DNA of 64,000 nucleotides from a virus: IMG/VR virus record IMGVR_UViG_3300047480_000598, positions 62,001-126,000 of that record, one strand, 5' to 3'. Each line of letters begins with the position of its first letter. The stretch's first letter is position 1. The translations under genes and the position numbers were made by a program. This document shows positions 51,461 through 59,738 of this stretch, one piece after another. The notes beneath the pieces were generated by a model. It did no database searches. It saw only the letters and a program-made list of their open reading frames with translations, and had not been told where the DNA came from.

Positions 51461-51509
51461 TGTTACATAAAGATAGCATATTCATTAAACATGTCATCTT
51501 TATGTAACA
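51461..51509. repeat. Perfect 14-bp inverted repeat
   Basis: TGTTACATAAAGAT (51461-51474) and ATCTTTATGTAACA (51496-51509) are exact inverse copies around a 21-base loop. There is no strong T-run on either side (TTT on plus), so it is more likely an RNA stem or protein site than a terminator. Confidence 0.8.
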
Positions 51510-51797
51510 TTTCGCAGGCGGTCATCCGGTACCTGCTCATCCCGTCTTCATTACGACGGCGGCTTACAAACATACGTTATCATGCTTGCAAACGCGAGGG
51601 TTTTCTCCTCTCTTTTAGCCTTTATTTTTCTAGATAGTTTAAATCGGTTTTGTGAAGGCACATCCGATCGTCGTCCTGTTAAGGATAGTAAACTAAATCT
51701 CTGCTACAACCCAGAAATCCCTCCTTGCGACATCACCAAGGGTAAGGGCACCTAAATATCTTGCCGGTGCGAGCTTTATTTGTAGTTTGTTTGCCTA

Positions 51798-52223
51798 TTA
51801 TGATTTTAAAATATGTGAGCCATGGACGCGAACTTGTATGTGTCCGTTGTAATAATCAGTAGATTCTAAAACTCGTCTACTAAATTGCTCTCTTGCCTCT
51901 ACGTATGAACATTCTGCCTTTGTTTTGCAAAAATAAAGTATTTCTCTAGTAAAGTTTTCTTTGCCTAATTGTTGGATATCTTTGTTTAAAAGATCGCTTG
52001 AACCGTAATAATCTCTCCAATCAGAATCGACTTTAGATTTAATTCTCTTCTTTTTCTTAGTACCATTCTTTAGTATAACAGTTTTATAAGATGTTTTAGA
52101 AAATTTTGCTAATTTTTTGCCGATATATTTCCGACCAGTGAGTTTATTAGTGATAAGATAGACAAAACCTATATATTCTTCGGGAATTTCCTTCACGAGT
52201 TTCTTCTTATAGGTCCATGTCAT
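51798..52223 (-). CDS. SegE-like GIY-YIG endonuclease
   Basis: A 141-residue protein. The N-terminal GFVYLITNKLTGRKYIGKK is the GIY-YIG core in its SegE-like variant (YLI...YIG). RIKSKVDSDWRDYYGSSDLL and a distal KENFTREILYFCKTKAE block follow. Such proteins in T4-like phages are free-standing homing endonucleases or derived nicking enzymes. The ATG at 52223 is preferred to the TTG at 52226. It is tucked directly after the 87-residue gene of the gp46/gp47 operon and just before the large non-coding region. Activity is not proven; it could be a domesticated protein. Confidence 0.75.
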   Translation of the reverse strand: MTWTYKKKLVKEIPEEYIGFVYLITNKLTGRKYIGKKLAKFSKTSYKTVILKNGTKKKKRIKSKVDSDWRDYYGSSDLLNKDIQQLGKENFTREILYFCKTKAECSYVEAREQFSRRVLESTDYYNGHIQVRVHGSHILKS

Positions 52224-52226
52224 CAA

Positions 52227-52490
52227 CTAATTATCAGATTCATCTTCTCCGGTGCCTAAATTCTGAGCCTTTCTAAGTCTTTTATCCGAATCGACTGCAT
52301 AGCGCCAGTTCATAATAACTGCTCGCTGATCTTTTGCTAAGTTTCTAAGCTCGGATAAATGAGTTCTAGTTTCCATTCCTGCCTTACGTGTGCCTTTAGT
52401 CATCCATTGTTGATGTGCCTTAAAATATTTGTGAAATGCCTGCATAATAGCTTCGTGCAATGTTTCGTCGCGCTTAATTATTTTGGTCAT
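52227..52490 (-). CDS. Small conserved-looking protein in the gp46/gp47 operon
   Basis: An 87-residue basic helical protein (TLHEAIMQAFHKYFKAHQQW, then ETRTHLSELRNLAKDQRAVI) with an acidic tail (TGEDESDN). The helix pairs with conserved-looking Trp, His and Arg suggest nucleic-acid or protein binding, but no family is recognised. It overlaps the gp46 stop by 4 nt and abuts the SegE-like gene, so it is made with the recombination complex and could be an accessory factor. Confidence 0.6.
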   Translation of the reverse strand: MTKIIKRDETLHEAIMQAFHKYFKAHQQWMTKGTRKAGMETRTHLSELRNLAKDQRAVIMNWRYAVDSDKRLRKAQNLGTGEDESDN

Positions 52491-54265
52491 TCTGTTATCT
52501 CTAAATCGTTAGAATATGAAGTAAATCCATTTTCTTTTATAACTTTTAGTACATTGTTTACTCGTCCAACTAATTCGTCCTTGTGACTAATTAAGAATAT
52601 ATTTTTATTTCGTTCTCTTCCGATACCTTTTAATACAGATAGTGCATTTTCAACACCGATTGAATCTAATCCGTTATCGATAAGTTCGTCAACAAACAAT
52701 AGATTAACATTATGATAAAGACTTTCCCAAACATCACGAAATGCCCAAGATAGTCCTAAGATTAATCGATTCCTTTCTCCTCTAGACAAATTATCAAAGT
52801 CTAAATCTTGTCCTAATTGAGTAATTTCAACACTTAGATCGTTTTGAAACACAACTAAGTGAGGTAATCCCATCTTATCAAGGTAGTAAGATAAGCGACT
52901 ATTTAGATAAGCTAGGTTTTGATCAATAATTTTCTTACGTATAAACGAATCTTTATTTGTTAAGAGCTTTAATAAGAATTCTTGATGATCTTTTACAACA
53001 GTTAAGTCGTTAACTGTATCCCAATTAATATCTTGAAGTGCAGTATTTTGCAGATCATAGATTTGATCTTGATAAGGATCAGTTTCGTTATATTTTGTAA
53101 GTAATTGAGATTCAAGAATCTTTAAGTTACTTTGATGTTGGAGTGCATCTTCGACTGTTTCGTAATAAGTTTCCGGTGCCTGCTCTAATGTTACTAATGA
53201 ATTTAAATCTTTTAACACCATCTCTAAGTCAGAAGTAACTTTATCTAAATACTTTTGTGATTCACTAACATCATGGTTCTTTTTAGCAGTAAGTTCTTCG
53301 TGTTTGTGATCATGTAATTCTTGTTCGCAAGCATGACAGATTTTATTTGCTAAACTATCCAATTCTTTAACGCATTTATCGCGAGTTTTTACTGCTTGCA
53401 TAAGTGCAGCTTCTAAGGTTGCTTTTTGCTTGTTTAAACTAGATCTTTTTGCCTTTAATTCGTTGTATTCCTTTAATGAAGCATGAGACTCGATCTCTTG
53501 TTCAATATCAACTCCTTCAAGTTCTACAATAGACTTGCCTAGTTTTTCTAAATCGTTTTCCTTTTGTTTAATCCATGCCGTTTGTTTAAGCTCTAAACTA
53601 TCGATACTTTGTTGTATTTTTTCATTTGCCTTTTTAATAGCTTCAATATTGGCAGTTTCTTGTGTTATTTTGTCTTTAACATCTTTAGTTAAAAGTTTTA
53701 AAGATTCTGCTTTTTCGGATAGCAACGTAATTCCGAGAAGTTGTTCTATAATTTCTCGTTGATCGTTAGCCTTCATCGATAAAAACGGTTCGGTATAAGT
53801 GTTTAGAGCCAAAACATGTTTAAACATAGTATGGCTCATATCAATAAGTTTTGTTAAATCTTTTTGTGTTTCTCGACTATCACCTTGAGATTCGTCAGAC
53901 TCTAAATCTTCTTGTTCAACATCGTTAACAAAGAATTTTAAAATAGTAGGCTTTCTACCTCGTTCGATTCGATAATTGATGTTATCTTTTTCGAAAGACA
54001 ATGTAACAAGCATATTTTTACTGTTAATTTTATTGATCAAATTGTCTCTTTTAATATTAGTTAGAGCAACTCCGTATAATGCGTAACTTAGCGCATTAAC
54101 AATAGTAGTTTTACCGGTTCCATTTCGAGATCCAGAATCGTCTCCGCCCATATCTAAGTTTTCACCTAGTACAAGTGTAAGGTTTTCCTGATCAAAGTTA
54201 ACTGCTTGTGTTTGATTACCAACACTCATAAAGTTTTTTACAGTTAATGTTTTATATTTGATCAT
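52487..54265 (-). CDS. gp46: Recombination endonuclease subunit gp46 (Rad50/SbcC-like)
   Basis: A 592-residue SMC-type ATPase (T4 gp46 is 560). Walker A is GSRNGTGKTTIVNAL near residue 45. A long coiled coil with heptads (KDKITQETANIEAIKKANEK) is interrupted by a zinc-hook CHAC near 311. The ABC signature LSRGERNRLILGLSWAF lies near 491 and Walker B LLFVDELID near 525, followed by an FLISHKDEL switch-His region. With gp47 it forms the phage Mre11-Rad50 complex for recombination-dependent replication and host DNA degradation. It overlaps gp47 by 4 nt. It runs under the early-type promoter shared with gp55. Confidence 0.95.
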   Translation of the reverse strand: MIKYKTLTVKNFMSVGNQTQAVNFDQENLTLVLGENLDMGGDDSGSRNGTGKTTIVNALSYALYGVALTNIKRDNLINKINSKNMLVTLSFEKDNINYRIERGRKPTILKFFVNDVEQEDLESDESQGDSRETQKDLTKLIDMSHTMFKHVLALNTYTEPFLSMKANDQREIIEQLLGITLLSEKAESLKLLTKDVKDKITQETANIEAIKKANEKIQQSIDSLELKQTAWIKQKENDLEKLGKSIVELEGVDIEQEIESHASLKEYNELKAKRSSLNKQKATLEAALMQAVKTRDKCVKELDSLANKICHACEQELHDHKHEELTAKKNHDVSESQKYLDKVTSDLEMVLKDLNSLVTLEQAPETYYETVEDALQHQSNLKILESQLLTKYNETDPYQDQIYDLQNTALQDINWDTVNDLTVVKDHQEFLLKLLTNKDSFIRKKIIDQNLAYLNSRLSYYLDKMGLPHLVVFQNDLSVEITQLGQDLDFDNLSRGERNRLILGLSWAFRDVWESLYHNVNLLFVDELIDNGLDSIGVENALSVLKGIGRERNKNIFLISHKDELVGRVNNVLKVIKENGFTSYSNDLEITE

Positions 54266-55275
54266 AAGCTATTATAAATTTCCAGTAATTTTGCGCTATT
54301 ATACGCATCAGAATCAATATTTACAAGTTGATTTGAAACAATTTGATCCACTGATTCAAATGTACTAAAATCAGTTTGATTGTCTACAGCAATGTGTTTT
54401 CTTTCTGTAATTAACGTTACTTCACGAATGTTGTATTTTTCAATAAACGTTTCTTTTATAAATGTTGCTTCTTCGAAACTAATATCGATATCTAAATTAA
54501 CTCGCAAGTGCTGCTTAGGCCTTAGTATTGATTCAGCATCGTCGATCATTTGGCTTAATTTAATGGTTCTAAAAGTAGGTTGATCCGGCCAACTAAAATA
54601 TTCCGGTTGACTCCCCCATTCTAAGACCATCATTCCTCTATTATCATCCCATGCATCGGAATAATTGTGGGGAAATGCATTACCGATGTAACAAATATTT
54701 TGATTTACTTGCCGTTTATGGAAGTGTCCGCTAAATGCCATTTCAAAGTTTTTAAAATGATCAAGTTGCATTTCTCCATGATCAGGCATTTGAACCATGG
54801 CATTCATAAAGAATGTTGGTAGTTCAAAATGTCCAAAAATGTACTTTGATGATTTTTTTGTAATGTGTTTCCATTCGTCTCCTACTAGCCAAGGACAAAG
54901 AGTTACATCGCCTTGAGTTATTGGACTATCGACAATAGTAACTCCTGGTATATATTTTCCAAACTCTACAGAATGAATATCCCGCTTGTCTTTATAGTAT
55001 AAATCATGATTGCCAGGGAAAAAATAAAAATTATCAAACGCTTGACCCAATTTTTCAAGGGCCCGTAAACTATAATCCATGGTAGTAATATTAAGACTGT
55101 TGCGGTTATGATGCCAATCGCCCAAGAATATTCCTGTGTCACAGCCTTCCTCCTTTGCTTTTTTAATGTACCAATCTACAAAATCTTCGCAGTCTTTGTT
55201 ATGAATTGAGCTGTTAGATTTAAGTCCAAAATGAATGTCAGTAAAACAAGCAGCTTTTTTAAAAAGATTACTCAT
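54262..55275 (-). CDS. gp47: Recombination endonuclease subunit gp47 (Mre11-like)
   Basis: A 337-residue calcineurin-type phosphoesterase. The metal-binding motifs are in order: DIHFG near residue 13, GDWHHN near 48, GNHD near 91, GHF near 147 and SGHFHKR near 182. That is the full Mre11 nuclease set, so the active site is intact. With gp46 it processes double-strand ends for recombination and replication. Length matches T4 gp47 (339). Its ATG overlaps the gp55 stop (ATGA) and its stop overlaps the gp46 start. Confidence 0.95.
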   Translation of the reverse strand: MSNLFKKAACFTDIHFGLKSNSSIHNKDCEDFVDWYIKKAKEEGCDTGIFLGDWHHNRNSLNITTMDYSLRALEKLGQAFDNFYFFPGNHDLYYKDKRDIHSVEFGKYIPGVTIVDSPITQGDVTLCPWLVGDEWKHITKKSSKYIFGHFELPTFFMNAMVQMPDHGEMQLDHFKNFEMAFSGHFHKRQVNQNICYIGNAFPHNYSDAWDDNRGMMVLEWGSQPEYFSWPDQPTFRTIKLSQMIDDAESILRPKQHLRVNLDIDISFEEATFIKETFIEKYNIREVTLITERKHIAVDNQTDFSTFESVDQIVSNQLVNIDSDAYNSAKLLEIYNSL

Positions 55276-56102
55276 TCTGTGTCCTCGTTGTATCTCTTTA
55301 CTGCATAATCGTATTCGCTATCACCTAACCGAGTGTAACTAGGATTCATGCCGTTAATTTCGAGTAAATCATCTCGAATATTTTGATTTCGTTTTTCTAT
55401 ATTAATGACACGGACAAAACTATTAGTAACTGCCGCAGTGAAGTATGCAAATGGATTATCGGATTTAGATTCGTCGAACTGTAATCCAATTTGAGTAAGC
55501 TGTAGAATTGCTTGTCCACGCATCTCGTCGTTATACGTGTATCCGCGAACATTACCTCGAGTGCCGTATCGTTCGCATAATTTTAACATCATTCTAGCTA
55601 GATTATCTGTTATCTGTCCTTTATATCGATCAAATTCGCCCAACGCTAAGTCACCTTTCCAATGACTTTTACCTACACAAATTAAATGATCGTTTTCGTC
55701 AAACTTCCAATGTTGGAATGGGGGGAAATTAACTTTGTCGTGCCTGTCGGCGACGTTTTTTGGATTCTTTTTTCGTAAAGCATTTAATGGAATATGATCA
55801 TAAGTCATAATCCTAAAAATTAAATCTGTTTTATTAATTTTTTTGTAATCTATTTCGCAGTCGGCTTGCTTTACTTTTTCGCCTTCTGCTTTTCTTTTTT
55901 GATAAGCAAGATCTCCGATTCTTTTTGCTTGATTTCTTTTTGCCTCTGCAATTGTTCTTATGTTAATCTTGTCTATACTAGTTAGAATAATATCGTATTG
56001 ATGATATTCAGGTTTTTCAAAACTACAAAAAGAACTCTTCGATCTATGTATCTCTAACAACATATCCTTGTTGTTTAAATAATTAACTTTGGTTGGTACC
56101 AT
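55272..56102 (-). CDS. gp55: Late-transcription sigma factor gp55
   Basis: A 276-residue protein; T4 gp55 is about 185, so this one has a longer N-terminus. The family core near residues 160-240 includes YKGQITDNLARMMLKLCERY, DEMRGQAILQLTQIGLQFD and NPFAYFTAAVTNSFVRVINI, the region-2-like fold that recognises the TATAAATA late -10 box. It ends in an acidic tail (DYAVKRYNEDTE). The AGGAGA ribosome site and the early-type promoter fit its role of switching on the late promoters in this same window. It is first in the operon with gp47 and gp46. Confidence 0.9.
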   Translation of the reverse strand: MVPTKVNYLNNKDMLLEIHRSKSSFCSFEKPEYHQYDIILTSIDKINIRTIAEAKRNQAKRIGDLAYQKRKAEGEKVKQADCEIDYKKINKTDLIFRIMTYDHIPLNALRKKNPKNVADRHDKVNFPPFQHWKFDENDHLICVGKSHWKGDLALGEFDRYKGQITDNLARMMLKLCERYGTRGNVRGYTYNDEMRGQAILQLTQIGLQFDESKSDNPFAYFTAAVTNSFVRVINIEKRNQNIRDDLLEINGMNPSYTRLGDSEYDYAVKRYNEDTE

Positions 56103-56122
56103 ATCTTCTCCTATACTAGGTT

Positions 56123-56151
56123 ACTATAATATACGTATATAAAAAAGTCAA
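56123..56151 (-). promoter_or_regulatory. Early-type (sigma70-like) promoter for gp55-gp47-gp46
   Basis: On the minus strand TTGACT (56146-56151) and TATAGT (56123-56128) are separated by 18 bases, about 20 nt upstream of the gp55 ATG. There is no late box in this orientation. The spacer contains the 12-base palindrome ATATACGTATAT. Confidence 0.6.
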
Positions 56152-56158
56152 ATAAATA
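56151..56158 (+). promoter_or_regulatory. Late promoter variant AATAAATA for the baseplate operon
   Basis: The plus strand reads AATAAATA 20 nt upstream of the gp48 ATG at 56179. It touches the -35 box of the divergent early promoter by one base. Confidence 0.72.
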
Positions 56159-56178
56159 ATAAACCAAAAGGAAATACT

Positions 56179-57174
56179 ATGACTTTATTGAATACAAGTA
56201 ATACTGGCCAGAATTTAGGCTCTACAATAGCTGCTTCTTCTGCAACATTTGGCGCAATTACTTCCGGTATTAATACTATTGGAAGTATGTTTGATAGTGC
56301 TGGAAATTTTAATCCTCGATTACAGGGCGGAATTTTAAATGCAATAGGAAATACCGCAGGAGATATAGCAAGTGCAGTATCAATGTTTTCCGATAATGCA
56401 GACCCGAACGATTGGAGAGTCAGGTTAAGTTTACCTAACTGGATAAGTTTTAGAACTAGTCCGGTACTCAAACCGTTACAAGATGCAGGCGGATTAATAT
56501 TTCCTTACACTCCGACGATTAATATCAAATCTGACGCAAATTACAGTGCAGAACCGATAACTCATAACAACTATTCTGTAACATCGTATAGGAATAGTGT
56601 TCCGGGAGAAATATCAATTAATGCTCCGATGAATGTTGAAGATGCTACCCAAGCGACTTATTGGATTGCAGCAGTACATTATTTAAGGTCTGTAACAAAA
56701 ATGTTCAGCGGAAATGACCCTAAGGCCGGCAATCCACCTCCACTGGTATATTTAAATGGTTACGGTAATTATGTTTTTAAAAATGTTCCGGTAGTAGTGA
56801 CTAGATTCGAATGCCAGTTAGGTAATGACTGCGATTATATCGGTGTAAATGTTGTAGGTAATATCGCAAGCGTAGTTAGTGGAGTTTCTGATTCGCTTGG
56901 AGGTCTGGCAAGTACATTAGGCGGTGCTGTATCGGGATTGTCAGGAATTACTAGTACTATTAGCAACATTGCAGGAGGAGTTGGGCAAGTATCAAATCTT
57001 CTCGGTGCATATAATGTTGGAGGAACTACATCAGGTGGAAGAACATATGTTCCTACCAAAAGTTCGTTTTCAATATCATTAAGACCTGTATATAGTAGGA
57101 CAAGTATTAAGAACTTTAGTTTAGACACATTTGTTTCAGGCGGATATCTATTAAATTATTACGGATACGTTTAA
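56179..57174 (+). CDS. gp48: Baseplate tail-tube cap protein gp48
   Basis: A 331-residue protein with a tail-tube-like fold pattern. WRVRLSLPNW and GGLIFPYTPTINIKSDANY, then VEDATQATYWIAAVHYLRS, then PPPLVYLNGYGNYVFKNVPV are blocks conserved in T4-type gp48/gp54. A Ser/Gly-rich linker (LASTLGGAVSGLSGITS) interrupts it near 235-275 before the final strands. In T4 gp48 sits on the baseplate and starts tail-tube growth. It is first of the co-transcribed baseplate operon. gp54 is the alternative paralogous call. Confidence 0.75.
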   Translation: MTLLNTSNTGQNLGSTIAASSATFGAITSGINTIGSMFDSAGNFNPRLQGGILNAIGNTAGDIASAVSMFSDNADPNDWRVRLSLPNWISFRTSPVLKPLQDAGGLIFPYTPTINIKSDANYSAEPITHNNYSVTSYRNSVPGEISINAPMNVEDATQATYWIAAVHYLRSVTKMFSGNDPKAGNPPPLVYLNGYGNYVFKNVPVVVTRFECQLGNDCDYIGVNVVGNIASVVSGVSDSLGGLASTLGGAVSGLSGITSTISNIAGGVGQVSNLLGAYNVGGTTSGGRTYVPTKSSFSISLRPVYSRTSIKNFSLDTFVSGGYLLNYYGYV

Positions 57175-57175
57175 T

Positions 57176-57475
57176 ATGGCAACATACACAAATACCAGCC
57201 CTTGGTTTACTACTGATATAACTCAAAATTATCTTAGTATATTAAAAATTAGACCAGTGAGTGCAGAACCGGATGATTATTTGTATACAATTGATCCTCA
57301 ATACAAATATCGACCGGATTTATTAGCATATGATTTATATGGACAACCAAATCTATGGTGGGTTTTTATACAACGAAATTTAGATGTTTTACAAGATCCT
57401 ATTTTTGATTTTGTTCCCGGAACTAGAATTTATATTCCAAAACCGAATAGTTTAAGATCTGTATTAGGGTTATAA
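57176..57475 (+). CDS. gp53: Baseplate wedge protein gp53
   Basis: A 99-residue, short gp53-type wedge subunit (T4 gp53 is about 196). Signature features are YKYRPDLLAYDLYGQPNLWW, then VFIQRNLDVLQDPIFDF and GTRIYIPKP, conserved among wedge proteins. In T4 gp53 joins wedges to the hub. It lies 1 nt after gp48 and 1 nt before the hub gene. It lacks the extra N-terminal domain of the T4 protein. Confidence 0.85.
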   Translation: MATYTNTSPWFTTDITQNYLSILKIRPVSAEPDDYLYTIDPQYKYRPDLLAYDLYGQPNLWWVFIQRNLDVLQDPIFDFVPGTRIYIPKPNSLRSVLGL

Positions 57476-57476
57476 C

Positions 57477-59738
57477 ATGGCAACAGATTCAGCAACTACC
57501 GCCGTATCGACTACTGTAAAAAAAGTTTCTAATACAAATTTATTAGATAGTGCAATCGCTTCTTTTAAAGAATTATTAAATGTATCTCTACCATTACCGA
57601 ACGAATTATCGGACTATGCAACATACACATATGTAGTTAGTATTGGTGTATTAACAGCAGACGATTTAAACAATCCTGACGGTACATATATGGCAGGAAA
57701 AAGAATTCCTTTATTGTGTAAAACTGCTGGTGGCGATCCTAATAATAGAATTCAAACACCTTACGGAAAGTTTGAGTTTTATGTTGACAATATAAAAATA
57801 GATTCTGTTATTGGATTTTCAGTTAATAAAAACACTAACGTTGCTACTATGGAGTTTGATATTTACGAACCATATAGTATGGGTATGTTTATGGTTGCAT
57901 TACAGACAGCATCGCAACAAGCAGGATATACAAACTGGAGAGAAGTTCCGTTATTAATGACAATTTCCTTTCAAGGGAATACACAAGCAGGACTTCCGTT
58001 AGATCTTGCAAAAACTACCAGGTACATACCATTTAGAGTTGGCGAAATGAGTATGAATACTACTGAAAAAGGAACTAGATATCATTTTACAGGGTATGCT
58101 CACAATGCCATAGGGCAAACAGAAGAAAAGTCGAGTTTAAAAAGTGATACAGCAGTTAAAGGAAAGACAGTACAAGAAGTATTGCAAACAGGTGAAAAAA
58201 GTTTACAAGCAGTTGTAAATGAAAGATTACGTCAATATAAAGATGACGGAATAGTAGAAGTTCCGGATGAAATTGTAATCTTATTTCCTATCGACTCATC
58301 AAGCGCCTCAACAAATTCAGGAAATAATTCTTCAAAAGAATCTTCAACTACTGCTACTTCATCAACAACAGGATCAGGATCAGATATCTATAAAAAATTA
58401 GGTTTAGTTCGAGATTCAACAACAAAAAATCTTATTCAGTCATCAGGTCAATGTAATTCTATTGGAAAACAGTCAATGGGTTACGACATGAAGAAGAAGT
58501 CAGAACCTGCAATGGCAAAAGATGATTCTGTATATAATTCCAAAACTGGTACATGGGATCAGTCTAAAAACACATATGATGCAACTGAAGGTAATTTAAA
58601 ATTTACACAAGATATTGATATACCAACTGCAATTAATCAGGTAATCCTAGCAAGCAATTATCCAAATGTTGCATTAGATAAAAATACAGTTGATAGCAAC
58701 GGTATGCGCCCGATGTGGAAAGTTGATACGCAAGTTTTTGATATCGATTCTGATGCTAACATGGCAAAGACTGGTACAAAACCGAGATTAATTGTATATC
58801 GAGTAGTGCAGTATGATGTACATTCGAGTCATATGGCCACACCTAATACAAAGCCCCCGGGAATTGATTCATTAACTAAACAACTAGTAAAAGTATATGA
58901 CTACATTTATACAGGAAAAAATACAGAAGTTTTAAAATTTAATATTGATTTTAGTTACGGTTTTAATAATATCTTTCCGGCAGACAACTTTAAAAGAACA
59001 CAGGATGCACAACTACAATCAAAATATGCAGGAACATTTAGACTATCGGATATTTCAAACTTGGTAGGAGATCTTCTCGGTGGAGGATTCCTTGGCGGAT
59101 TAGTTGGCGGAGTAATTGGCGGTATTATAGGAGATATCCCCGGAGCAGTTAAATCGGTTTTTGCCGGTTATGCACCGTCGAAGGATATAGGAGCAATTCC
59201 TACACAAATTTCTTTCATGGGAACTAAAGTATCAACTGACGGACAAGGCGGCGGCGGATTGGAAAACGTAATTAATAGGTCGGCTCGATATATGTTTGAT
59301 GCATTTACTTCTCCGAATAATATGGTTAATTTAGACATGGAAATTCTAGGAGATCCTTTCTGGATAGCTCAAAGCGGTGTTGCTAATTACACAGGAAAAA
59401 TGACACAATTTAAAGACTTGTTAAGCGACGGTAGTGTAAATTATCAAAACGGTGAAGTGCATGTAGGAGTTAATTTTAGGACTCCTATCGATATTAATCA
59501 AGCAACAGGTTTGTACGATTTTGGTCCATCCTCTACAGTTTCGGTTACTCATTTCAGTGGAATTTATAAAGTTAATAAAGTTACTAGCACTTTCAATCAA
59601 GGACGATTTACACAACTTTTAGAAGGATATAGAATTCCAGGACAAGAAAGTAAAAATGCAAGTGACCCGGGGCAACTATTTAATATTAATTCTTTGCTCG
59701 ATAGTGTAACAAGTATAATAGGCGGAGTTTTTAAATGA
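57477..59738 (+). CDS. Baseplate hub structural protein (753 aa), gp27-like candidate
   Basis: A 753-residue protein with repeated beta-rich blocks: FEFYVDNIKIDSVIGFSV, TKPRLIVYRVVQYDVH, YIYTGKNTEVLKFNIDFSYG and FKDLLSDGSVNYQNGEVHVG. A Ser/Thr-rich linker (ASTNSGNNSSKESSTTATSS) lies near residue 280 and a hydrophobic Gly stretch, GDLLGGGFLGGLVGGVIGGI, near 530-550. The YTGKNTEVLKFNIDFSYGF and late VHFSGIYKV-type segments suggest a hub protein. It directly precedes and overlaps gp5 by 4 nt, as gp27 partners gp5 in T4. Homology to T4 gp27 is not demonstrated here. The Gly stretch may contact membrane or form a central helix. Confidence 0.6.
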   Translation: MATDSATTAVSTTVKKVSNTNLLDSAIASFKELLNVSLPLPNELSDYATYTYVVSIGVLTADDLNNPDGTYMAGKRIPLLCKTAGGDPNNRIQTPYGKFEFYVDNIKIDSVIGFSVNKNTNVATMEFDIYEPYSMGMFMVALQTASQQAGYTNWREVPLLMTISFQGNTQAGLPLDLAKTTRYIPFRVGEMSMNTTEKGTRYHFTGYAHNAIGQTEEKSSLKSDTAVKGKTVQEVLQTGEKSLQAVVNERLRQYKDDGIVEVPDEIVILFPIDSSSASTNSGNNSSKESSTTATSSTTGSGSDIYKKLGLVRDSTTKNLIQSSGQCNSIGKQSMGYDMKKKSEPAMAKDDSVYNSKTGTWDQSKNTYDATEGNLKFTQDIDIPTAINQVILASNYPNVALDKNTVDSNGMRPMWKVDTQVFDIDSDANMAKTGTKPRLIVYRVVQYDVHSSHMATPNTKPPGIDSLTKQLVKVYDYIYTGKNTEVLKFNIDFSYGFNNIFPADNFKRTQDAQLQSKYAGTFRLSDISNLVGDLLGGGFLGGLVGGVIGGIIGDIPGAVKSVFAGYAPSKDIGAIPTQISFMGTKVSTDGQGGGGLENVINRSARYMFDAFTSPNNMVNLDMEILGDPFWIAQSGVANYTGKMTQFKDLLSDGSVNYQNGEVHVGVNFRTPIDINQATGLYDFGPSSTVSVTHFSGIYKVNKVTSTFNQGRFTQLLEGYRIPGQESKNASDPGQLFNINSLLDSVTSIIGGVFK

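Larger units (their letters stand above)
51260..51797. other. Long non-coding region with inverted and direct repeats
   Basis: About 540 bp without a convincing gene on either strand, GC-richer than its surroundings, in an otherwise packed genome. It contains a plus-strand terminator (51269-51293), a CGCCC-TTTGCA-GGGCG hairpin near 51388-51403, a degenerate 31-base direct repeat (51359 and 51418), a perfect 14-bp inverted repeat (51461-51509), and GCAGG...CCTGC, CCGTC...GACGG and TCCT-GTTA-AGGA hairpins. No tRNA T-loop and no known riboswitch core were recognised. It may be an ncRNA, origin or regulatory region. Confidence 0.65.

Noticed and set aside
51640-51790. Minus-strand short frame reading ...LGDVARRDFWVVAEI
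   Set aside because: It is about 33 codons, follows a TAG and has no start codon or ribosome site. I treat the region as non-coding, though the peptide looks protein-like and could be a gene remnant.
51260-51797. tRNA, group I intron or known riboswitch in the non-coding region
   Set aside because: No T-loop consensus, CCA end, group I core or glutamine-riboswitch core was recognisable on either strand, and no split gene flanks it. A covariance search would be decisive.
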